A stretch of 17,289 nucleotides of DNA from Parcubacteria group bacterium. Lineage in GTDB: Bacteria; Patescibacteriota; Minisyncoccia; JACQLN01. The notes under the pieces were generated by a model. That model did not search any database. It saw nothing but the letters and a program-made list of their open reading frames with translations, and was not told where the DNA came from. The position numbers were made by a program, and so were the translations under genes. How positions within the stretch are numbered: position 1 is the first letter of the stretch; every line of letters starts with the position of its first letter. The DNA is taken from positions 1 to 17,289 of the forward strand of contig JACQLN010000031.1 in the NCBI GenBank assembly GCA_016204035.1, read 5' to 3'. This document shows, one piece after another, positions 12,128 through 17,289 of the stretch.

Positions 12128-13882
12128 TTAATTGTTCTTTTTTACTCTTTGAGTGGAAATGTACCACGAATTTATATTCTCAAATCTTTGAGATGGGGTA
12201 TTAACAGCTTTAAGGTCTAAACCATTTATTTTTCCGGAAACGGCGTAAATGTAGTTGGGGCTGTATAAAAACACAGCTGGCGCATCTTGCATTATAATTT
12301 CTTGAAGACTTTGATATTTTTTCACACGATCTTCGGGGTCGCTGGCTTGGCGCGATGTTTCCAGCATGCCATCCGCTTTTTTATTGCTGTATAGCGCCAG
12401 GTTTAAGCCCGGGTCTTTTCTTTGGGTGGAATGCCAGAAAGAAAAAGGATCAGGGTTTAGCCCTAAAACTTCGCCAAAGAGCAAGGCCTCGTACTGGCGG
12501 GGGCGGATGGTTTGATTTTGGATGGCATTCACCGGAACAACGTCTAAATTTACTTTAACGCCTATTTTTTCCCAATCGCTTTTTAAGGCGCTAGCCACCT
12601 GGGTCAGTTCGGGCCAGTCGGTGGTGGTTAAAACAAATTCCAGCCGGGTCGCGCTTTTGGCGTTTTTTAATTTTTTCTCTCTAAAACCATCCGATCCGAT
12701 TTTCCAGCCGGCTTTTTCCAAAACCGCGCCAGCTTTTTCGGGATCATACGCCAAATTTGTTTTTGGTTCGCCAATTTCCAAAAGTCCAAAAGGGAAAGGA
12801 CCGCTTTGGGGTTCGGCTTCGTTTTTTAATATCTCTTTAACTATAAAATCTCTGTTAACGGCCTGAGATAATGCCTGGCGAACCGCCAATTCGGTTAATT
12901 TGTCGGATTTGGATTGGTTAAAAAATACGGCAAAATAACGGGGCAGTTTTATGTTATGAAACTCAACGCTTCTGGCGGCGGCCAGCAGATCTTTTTCCAA
13001 AACAGAACTTAAGGAAAAACCGTCTATCTCTCTGCGCTTATAGGCGTTGACGATATTTTCTTGAGTTTCGTAGAAACGCAATATCAAACGCGAGATGTTA
13101 GCTTTCTCATAATAACGCGGATTGGGCGAAAACTCCATAGACCTTATCAAACCGGACGCGTTTTTAGTTATTTTGGTGAGCGTATACTGGCCCAACCCGA
13201 CTGGTTTTAGGTTAAGTTGAGTTAAAAGGAAATTTTGCGGTTGGATCCCGGACCAAAGATGTTGAGGCAATATGCCCACCGTGGCGTTTTCCAGAAACGG
13301 TTCGTATTGCACGGGTAATTTCATAGTTAAACGCCGGCTATCTATTTTTTCCACTCTAACGCCCTGCCAGTTGTTGCGCAGGGGACTTTGATATTTAGGA
13401 TCTTTTATTAAATTAATGGTAAAAACCACGTCGTCGGCGGTAAAAGGTTTTTTGTCGGGCCAAGAAAGATTTTCCCGCAGCGTAAATTCGTAGGTTTTGC
13501 CTCCGTCTTTAATCTCGTAACTGGCCGCCAAGTCCGGCGCTATGCGGCCGGATTTGTCATGTTTTACCAAACCGGAAAAAATCAAGGTGGTGATATCGCG
13601 GTCAACTTCATTGGCCGAAGAAATCGCCGGATTAAGATAACGCGGTTCGCCCATAAGGCCTTCGGTATAGGCGCCGCCTTCAGCCGGAGCCGGGGATCTT
13701 AATATCCAATAATCGTAACCGCTTAAAAATAAAGCCGAAAGCGCGGCTATTCCCAACCAAAACAAAACCCAGGTTATCTCTTTTTCCGATAAATTTCTTA
13801 AAAGATGCCGCCAGTGGTTGACAGACAGCGAACGCAAAAAACTTATTCGCCCGGCGATTTTTTTTAACAAAGATGTAATCAA
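12128..13882 (-). CDS. ABC-type solute-binding protein, family 5 (peptide/nickel type)
   Basis: An extracytoplasmic binding protein of the OppA/DppA group (SBP_bac_5), here 584 residues. The N-terminus has a basic cytoplasmic stretch and one membrane span (about 36-58), followed by EPRYLNPAISSANEVDRDITTLIFSGLV, the usual start of the ligand-binding domain. DLAASYEIKDGGKTYEFTLRENLSW-type motifs and FTADDVVFTI are characteristic of the family. There is no lipobox cysteine, so it appears to be anchored by the span and not as a lipoprotein. No permease or ATPase gene is in the window, so the transporter is encoded elsewhere or the protein has another role. It lies 18 nt downstream of secG and 8 nt upstream of tRNA-Leu. 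Confidence 0.88.
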   Translation of the reverse strand: MITSLLKKIAGRISFLRSLSVNHWRHLLRNLSEKEITWVLFWLGIAALSALFLSGYDYWILRSPAPAEGGAYTEGLMGEPRYLNPAISSANEVDRDITTLIFSGLVKHDKSGRIAPDLAASYEIKDGGKTYEFTLRENLSWPDKKPFTADDVVFTINLIKDPKYQSPLRNNWQGVRVEKIDSRRLTMKLPVQYEPFLENATVGILPQHLWSGIQPQNFLLTQLNLKPVGLGQYTLTKITKNASGLIRSMEFSPNPRYYEKANISRLILRFYETQENIVNAYKRREIDGFSLSSVLEKDLLAAARSVEFHNIKLPRYFAVFFNQSKSDKLTELAVRQALSQAVNRDFIVKEILKNEAEPQSGPFPFGLLEIGEPKTNLAYDPEKAGAVLEKAGWKIGSDGFREKKLKNAKSATRLEFVLTTTDWPELTQVASALKSDWEKIGVKVNLDVVPVNAIQNQTIRPRQYEALLFGEVLGLNPDPFSFWHSTQRKDPGLNLALYSNKKADGMLETSRQASDPEDRVKKYQSLQEIIMQDAPAVFLYSPNYIYAVSGKINGLDLKAVNTPSQRFENINSWYISTQRVKKNN

Positions 13883-13900
13883 TCCGTTAAAAGATATTTA

Positions 13901-14110
13901 TTAAAGTATTATATTGGCGAGCGCCGTTCCAAAAAATAGTACCGAGAGTATTATAGTGGCTATAAACAAAAATTTTTCGGCGCCCCTTTTAGTGTGATGA
14001 AATTCACCCTCGCCGCCGAAAGCGCCCGAAAGCCCGGCGCCCTGGCGCTGTAGCAAAACCGCGGCGGCCAAAGCGATTCCCAATATTATCTGAACAATAT
14101 TTATCAGCAT
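13901..14110 (-). CDS. secG: Protein translocase subunit SecG
   Basis: Small membrane subunit of the SecYEG channel that aids SecA-driven export. The 69-residue product has two hydrophobic spans (about 3-19 and 47-68) around the family hallmark LLQRQGAGLSGAFGG, followed by a basic cytoplasmic linker (HHTKRGAEKFLF). Length is normal. It is the first gene of a likely secG, binding protein, tRNA-Leu unit. The upstream region holds a small ACCC/GGGT hairpin and no strong Shine-Dalgarno; GATAAA directly precedes the ATG but is too close to serve as a -10 for this start. Confidence 0.93.
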   Translation of the reverse strand: MLINIVQIILGIALAAAVLLQRQGAGLSGAFGGEGEFHHTKRGAEKFLFIATIILSVLFFGTALANIIL

Positions 14111-14281
14111 TTTATCAATAGAAACCCTACCCTTTTAGGGTGTTTTTAGAGTGTTTGTTTGTATATTAACGAGGTAATCCAGCGTTTGATTAGATGGTAG
14201 CAATAAGGCCGATAGTAGTCAATTGGCCTAAGCTTAGCTTAGGCCAAAAGGGGATAACATTGATATTACCTCAAAGCCAAT
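14111..14281. other. Non-coding gap between secG and the terminator at 14282
   Basis: No gene is visible here. It contains a small ACCCTA/TAGGGT hairpin (about 14126-14143) and the second copy of the 36-nt palindromic repeat (14223-14258). The rest is unremarkable AT-rich sequence that must hold the secG promoter, which I could not place with confidence. Confidence 0.6.
14223..14258 (-). repeat. 36-nt palindrome-bearing repeat, copy 2
   Basis: The reverse complement of 3996-4031 with 35 of 36 positions identical (GTTATCCC in place of GTTATCCA). It includes the full 25-nt palindrome at 14223-14247. On the minus strand it lies between a terminator (14282-14335) and secG. Confidence 0.9.
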
Positions 14282-14335
14282 AAAAAGACCGGCGTTCGCT
14301 TTAACCCGGTTTGATTGGGATTAAGCGAGCACCGG
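14282..14335 (-). terminator. Intrinsic terminator of the small unknown gene
   Basis: Two 19-nt arms (14289-14307 and 14317-14335) pair at about 16 positions. On the minus strand the hairpin is followed by TCTTTTTATT. It starts about 20 nt after the stop codon of the gene at 14356-14712 and supports that gene being real. Confidence 0.7.
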
Positions 14336-14355
14336 CATGTTTGTTCTCGGGCTGT

Positions 14356-14712
14356 TTAGGCCATCGTAGTCAGCCGAGCTGACTTGGCTGGCAGATGCCT
14401 GACGGTTCCACTGCCCGTGTTCTGGAAATCTTCTCCAGAATCCTGAAACTCCTTGATCTTGACACGGCGAGTCAACACCGGCCTGTCCACGTTGGGGTTA
14501 TTTGGCAGGAGGACTTCTATCGCCCTTACCATAGCGGCGAACTCCTGCAGACTGGGCGTCCGAGAGTGGCGCTTCAAATCACCCTCATGCTTTTTGAGAC
14601 ACGACATCAGTCCTTGTCTGGTGGCGAGAATACTGAAGACGGTCCCATTCACCACACGAGCCACTACTCTGGTTTTTTCCCCCAACTTGGATGCCGCACT
14701 TGGACTACTCAT
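14356..14712 (-). CDS. Unknown small protein with foreign codon use
   Basis: I do not recognise this 118-residue protein. It begins MSSPSAASKLGEKTRVVARV, is basic overall, and contains a probable helical stretch (SLQEFAAMVRAIEVLLPNN) and a charged region with VLTRRVKIKEFQDSGEDF. No membrane span or Cys/His cluster is visible. Codon use differs from its neighbours: leucine is mostly CTG or CTC and glutamine mostly CAG, whereas nearby genes favour TTA/TTG and CAA. An SD-like AAGGGG lies 8 nt before the ATG, a complex structured leader lies upstream (14760-14940) and a good terminator lies downstream. Together these suggest an acquired gene with its own expression signals. Open frames on the other strand over the same stretch are judged to be shadows. 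Confidence 0.6.
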   Translation of the reverse strand: MSSPSAASKLGEKTRVVARVVNGTVFSILATRQGLMSCLKKHEGDLKRHSRTPSLQEFAAMVRAIEVLLPNNPNVDRPVLTRRVKIKEFQDSGEDFQNTGSGTVRHLPAKSARLTTMA

Positions 14713-15010
14713 CCTATTTCCCCTTAATAGGAAGTTGTTGTTGCCCCAACTGGGATGGTCAGCTCTCTAGGAACACATCTTTTTTATTGTTTTCTCCTTT
14801 CAGTTCCAGATGAGCTTTTTATTTAACCAGAATTATCTTTGGGTTTAATAAGGGGGGCTGAGGCGATTCGGGCAAGGGGATTGGCCCGGACCGTTTCACT
14901 GCCTTCCAATCAGAACCGATGGTAGGCAGAGTCAGCCCCCGATTTCCATATTGGGGTGATTTAATGAAAGAACTAGATCTATATCAATTAAACTCCAGCG
15001 GATCCTGCTT
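14713..15010 (-). promoter_or_regulatory. Gene-free region with structured leader for the unknown gene
   Basis: No credible gene lies here. From the ATG outward on the minus strand there is an SD-like AAGGGG, then a hairpin near 14762-14815 (AGCTC plus GGAAC pairing with GTTCC plus GAGCT) enclosing AAAGGAG and a three-codon frame (ATG TGT TCC TAG). Further out is a three-way-junction-like fold at 14853-14940. The probable transcript start lies beyond 14940. I saw no convincing promoter; GATATAGAT near 14980 is the best -10 candidate. Confidence 0.4.
14853..14940. other. Three-way-junction-like RNA structure
   Basis: GGGGGCTGA (14853-14861) pairs perfectly with TCAGCCCCC (14932-14940). Inside are CGGGC/GCCCG (about 14869-14888) and CTGCCTTCC pairing with GGTAGGCAG (about 14899-14929, one mismatch). 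This gives a closed junction of about 88 nt. It matches no riboswitch or RNA family I can name. Confidence 0.45.
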
Positions 15011-15079
15011 GTCAACCCCGCCCTTGAAAAAGATTAGCTGTCGCCAAATTAAATTTATCTTTTCCAAGAGCGGGGTCAA
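15011..15079 (-). repeat. TTGAC-bounded hairpin element, copy 2 (uvrC 3' end)
   Basis: The arms 15016-15034 and 15057-15075 are flanked by GTCAA on the left and TCAA on the right, the same boundaries as at 153-230. Read as minus-strand RNA, all 19 positions pair, with two as G-U wobbles; on the plus strand these become A-C mismatches, so the structure fits transcription in the uvrC direction. The right TCAA contains the uvrC TGA stop. Confidence 0.65.
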
Positions 15080-16422
15080 CCCCGTATTTGAGATTTACCA
15101 CGGATCTTCCTATGATAGTTTAAGGCAAAACGATGGGCTTCGTCGCGAATGGCCTGGAACAAGTGTTTTAAGCTCTGGCCGAATTTTTGGGCGAGTATCG
15201 GTTCCGGCCTTTCAGGCAGATAAATTTCTTCCAGTTTTTTAGCTAAGCCGATAATTCTGATTTTTTTGGAACCCAGAGATTTTAAGGCGGCGTTAAGCTG
15301 GGTCCGGCCGCCGTCGACAATTATCAATTGGGGCAAAGGCCAATTGTTATTTAAGCGGCGTTTAACGATTTCAGCCATCATCGCCGGATCGTTGATGCCG
15401 GAGACGGTTTTTATTTTGAACTGGCGGTATTCGTTTTTATTGGCTTGATACAATCCATTTTTTTGCAGTTCAAAAACCACCATAGAACCCACGGCCTCTT
15501 GTCCGTGCAGGTTGGAAACGTCGTAAGTTTCTATTCTTTGGGGATCGGACCTAAAACCCAGCAGTTTCAGGTTGGGCTTATCATCCTTAAAAATCGCCGG
15601 AGATAATTCTGGCTGGTCGGTCAGCACTCGAGCGTGCTTAAAGACTTCGTCCAGACTTATGATTTTCTTTTTTAATTCTTGGGCCAATTCAAAATTTTGC
15701 GATTTTACGGCTTGTTTTATTTCTTTTTTTAATTCTTTAAGTAGGATTTGGTTCCGGCCGGATAAAATTGCCTTGATCGCTTTAATATTATTTCTATACT
15801 GATTAACTACAACGAGAAAGCGATCGCTTTCTGGCTGTAGTTGTGTTGATTTTTTTAAACAACAATAAGTTAAGCATCGTCCCATATGGCCGTTTAGGCA
15901 TTTGACGCTATGTTTTTGCCGGCAGGTGCAATAGGGGAAAATATCACGTAGGACCTGTAATGTTTTTCTAACAGCAGTTCCATCAGTAAAGGGTCCTACA
16001 TAATTTCTAATTTCTAATTTCAAATTTCTAATCGGTTGATGGGTTAGGATAATTTTTGGAAAGTCTTCGTGGGTAAAGCCAACAAATAGATAATTCTTGC
16101 TGTCGCGCATTAAAACATTAAACTTCGGTTTTAGTTTTTTTATCAGTTCGGATTCTTTTATCAGCGCTTCAATTTCAGATTCGGTTTTTATGATTTCAAT
16201 ATCGGCAATGCTAGCCAGCATTTTTTGTTTGCTTGTCCCTCGTAGCTTTAGCGGAGTGGGAGCCGGATTAAAAAATTTAATGTTCGGGCTAAAATAACTT
16301 TTAACGCGGTTTTTTAAGTTGCCCGATTTGCCCACATAAATCACCCCGCCGGATTTGTTTTTGAACAGGTAGACTCCGGGTGAATGTGGCAATTTGGCTA
16401 ATTTTTTGGCTAATACGTTCAT
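15076..16422 (-). CDS. uvrC: UvrABC excinuclease subunit C, short form
   Basis: Nuclease that makes both incisions around a lesion in nucleotide excision repair after UvrA/UvrB loading. The 448 residues contain the GIY-YIG domain (about 11-90; GVYLF, VIYVGKSGNLKNRV), a cysteine cluster typical of iron-sulfur UvrC (CTC..KCLNGHMGRCLTYCC, 165-188), a UVR motif for UvrB contact (about 229-263) and the RNase H-like nuclease domain with probable triad D301, D370 and H430. The protein stops right after RDEAHRFALNYHRKIRG, so the tandem helix-hairpin-helix DNA-binding region is missing; E. coli UvrC is 610 residues. Other frames downstream do not encode it. Three repeat-like insertions lie in frame (residues 46-66, 131-140 and 193-207). 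It is divergent from uvrA across 43 bp. Confidence 0.95.
   Translation of the reverse strand: MNVLAKKLAKLPHSPGVYLFKNKSGGVIYVGKSGNLKNRVKSYFSPNIKFFNPAPTPLKLRGTSKQKMLASIADIEIIKTESEIEALIKESELIKKLKPKFNVLMRDSKNYLFVGFTHEDFPKIILTHQPIRNLKLEIRNYVGPFTDGTAVRKTLQVLRDIFPYCTCRQKHSVKCLNGHMGRCLTYCCLKKSTQLQPESDRFLVVVNQYRNNIKAIKAILSGRNQILLKELKKEIKQAVKSQNFELAQELKKKIISLDEVFKHARVLTDQPELSPAIFKDDKPNLKLLGFRSDPQRIETYDVSNLHGQEAVGSMVVFELQKNGLYQANKNEYRQFKIKTVSGINDPAMMAEIVKRRLNNNWPLPQLIIVDGGRTQLNAALKSLGSKKIRIIGLAKKLEEIYLPERPEPILAQKFGQSLKHLFQAIRDEAHRFALNYHRKIRGKSQIRG
15805..15842. repeat. 38-bp palindrome inside uvrC
   Basis: AACTACA (15805-15811) and TGTAGTT (15836-15842) flank, across 3-nt arms that do not fully match, the perfect 18-bp palindrome AGAAAGCGATCGCTTTCT (15815-15832). 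On the minus strand it is translated as part of QLQPESDRFLVVV (UvrC residues 194-206) in the linker between the cysteine cluster and the UVR motif. Confidence 0.9.
16003..16032. repeat. Short iterated A/T-rich repeat inside uvrC
   Basis: Four near-tandem units of TTTCTAAT/TTTCAAAT type are translated as IRNLKLEIRN (UvrC residues 131-140), with IRN appearing at both ends. Homologues I recall usually pass from the THQ region to the YxGPF motif with fewer residues. Confidence 0.65.
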
Positions 16423-16450
16423 AATGCTGGATTTATCTTATTTTCTAAGG

Positions 16451-16456
16451 TATAAT
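16451..16456 (+). promoter_or_regulatory. uvrA -10 box in a compact divergent promoter
   Basis: A perfect TATAAT ends 9 nt before the uvrA ATG at 16466, so the transcript would have a leader of about 3 nt. The whole uvrC-uvrA intergenic gap is only 43 bp, so the two promoters must overlap. I saw no LexA-type palindrome. Confidence 0.6.
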
Positions 16457-16465
16457 AGCACATTT

Positions 16466-17289
16466 ATGTTGACGCAAGATTACATTAAAATCCGCGGGGC
16501 GCGTGTCCATAATCTTAAAAATGTCAGTTTAGATATTCCCAAAAACAAGCTGGTGGTGATCACCGGCCTTTCGGGTTCGGGTAAATCGTCGTTGGCGTTT
16601 GATACGCTTTACGCCGAGGGCCAGCGAAGATACGTGGAATCACTCTCGGCTTATGCCCGGCAGTTTTTAGGCGTGATGGATAAACCCGACATAGACAGCG
16701 TGGCTGGTTTGTCTCCGGCTATTTCCATAGACCAAAAAAGCGTATCCAAAAATCCGCGTTCCACCGTGGGCACCATTACCGAAATATACGATTACCTGCG
16801 GCTTTTATTCGCCCGGGCCGGCCAACCCCATTGTCCCCAATGCGGCCGGATGGTTTCGCGCCAAAACGCGAGCCAAATTTCGGAACAGATTTTGAAAAAA
16901 CCAAAAAAGACCCAAATGATTATCTTGGCGCCTTTGATCCGCGACCAAAAGGGCGAGCATAAAAACATAATTCAAAAAATGTCTGATTCTGGCTATGCCC
17001 GCGTTAGAGTGGACGGCGAAGTTTATAAAGTTGAGGAGGCCTTAAAACTTAATTTGGAAAAATATAAACGCCATTCCGTAGAAGCGGTGATTGATCGCTT
17101 AACCATTGAGTCAGTCAGTTCCGACGACCGAGCCCGCGTAGCCGAATCGGTGGAGCAAGCGCTTAAACTCGGCGACGGTTTGATGATTGTCCAACACCAG
17201 GTGTTGGACAAAAAGCCGGCCGATGAATTATTTTCCGAGTCTTTGTCGTGCGCTTATTGCGGCTTGAATTTTCCCGCCATTGAACCCAG
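16466..17289 (+). CDS. uvrA: UvrABC excinuclease subunit A, N-terminal part (cut by window edge)
   Basis: DNA damage-sensing ABC ATPase of nucleotide excision repair. 274 complete codons are visible from MLTQDYIKIRGARVHNLKNV. The first Walker A motif GLSGSGKSS is at 34-42, followed by LAFDTLYAEGQRRYVESLSAYARQ (shown in two blocks: LAFDTLYAEGQ, RRYVESLSAYARQ) and a CPQCG pair in the UvrB-binding region. The window ends just after CAYCG, the first half of the first zinc-binding module, so the rest of the roughly 940-residue family length lies outside. No defect is visible. It is transcribed divergently from uvrC. Confidence 0.97.
   Translation, partial: MLTQDYIKIRGARVHNLKNVSLDIPKNKLVVITGLSGSGKSSLAFDTLYAEGQRRYVESLSAYARQFLGVMDKPDIDSVAGLSPAISIDQKSVSKNPRSTVGTITEIYDYLRLLFARAGQPHCPQCGRMVSRQNASQISEQILKKPKKTQMIILAPLIRDQKGEHKNIIQKMSDSGYARVRVDGEVYKVEEALKLNLEKYKRHSVEAVIDRLTIESVSSDDRARVAESVEQALKLGDGLMIVQHQVLDKKPADELFSESLSCAYCGLNFPAIEP

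Noticed and set aside
14395..14770. Two plus-strand open frames over the unknown gene
   Set aside because: They have no promoter, Shine-Dalgarno or terminator in their direction, whereas the minus-strand frame has both an SD-like sequence and a terminator.
14290..14940. tmRNA or RNase P RNA on the minus strand
   Set aside because: The segment starts with GGGGGCTGA, like some tmRNAs, but that stem pairs locally, and there is no tag frame, no tRNA-like 3' end and no GAGGAAAGTCC-type RNase P signature.
15000..15075. Frameshifted continuation of uvrC encoding helix-hairpin-helix motifs
   Set aside because: I translated the other frames of the minus strand downstream of the stop and saw no GIG-type hairpin motif.
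227..15078. UGA recoded as glycine, as in Gracilibacteria/SR1
   Set aside because: TGA terminates rpsA, rplI and uvrC at sensible positions and no conserved gene here has an in-frame TGA.
15819..15826. GCGATCGC as the cyanobacterial HIP1 motif
   Set aside because: Only one copy was noticed in this window and gene content does not suggest a cyanobacterium; it is the centre of a larger palindrome.
1..17289. CRISPR array, IS element or prophage
   Set aside because: No regularly spaced identical repeats, transposase, integrase or phage structural genes were found.

Overview
The window looks like part of a chromosome from a Patescibacteria/CPR bacterium, most likely Parcubacteria-like. This is inferred from gene style, not from a database search. 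The signs are small single-copy housekeeping genes in short transcription units, ribosomal protein genes outside their usual operons (L27 without L21), a uvrC without the C-terminal helix-hairpin-helix region, a SecG/solute-binding-protein pair without permeases, and many hairpin-forming intergenic repeats. The genetic code appears standard: TGA ends rpsA, rplI and uvrC, and I see no in-frame TGA.

Layout from left to right. 1-226 holds structured non-coding DNA and a hairpin element touching the rpsA stop. 227-1372 (-) is ribosomal protein S1. 1503-2011 (+) is a RelE/ParE-type toxin-antitoxin pair bounded by two perfect 34-bp direct repeats that each carry a promoter. The second copy drives a degenerate metallo-beta-lactamase-fold protein (2218-2799). 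Then come dnaJ (2921-3988), an unknown membrane protein (4168-4695), tRNA-Lys, a 29-residue membrane peptide starting 2 nt after the tRNA, a C-terminal processing protease (5052-6260) and L9. On the minus strand follow L27 and YchF. A phosphohexomutase (8633-9976, +) converges on RNase J (minus). The next minus-strand group is secG, a family-5 solute-binding protein and tRNA-Leu(CAG). A small gene with foreign-looking codon use (14356-14712, -) has its own SD-like sequence, terminator and structured leader. The window closes with divergent uvrC (-) and uvrA (+, cut by the window edge).

Functional themes are translation (S1, L9, L27, YchF, two tRNAs), RNA turnover (RNase J), protein quality control and secretion (DnaJ, C-terminal processing protease, SecG), nucleotide excision repair (UvrA, UvrC) and sugar-phosphate metabolism. 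Several -10 boxes sit 6-9 nt before the start codon without a Shine-Dalgarno, which suggests widespread leaderless mRNAs.

The unusual content is mostly repeat biology. There is a TTGAC-bounded hairpin at the stop codons of both rpsA and uvrC, and a 36-nt palindrome-bearing repeat at 3996 and 14258 in opposite orientation. A related AT-rich element lies upstream of both dnaJ and rnj in the same orientation. Repeat-like segments are also translated in frame inside uvrC, reminiscent of Rickettsia palindromic elements.
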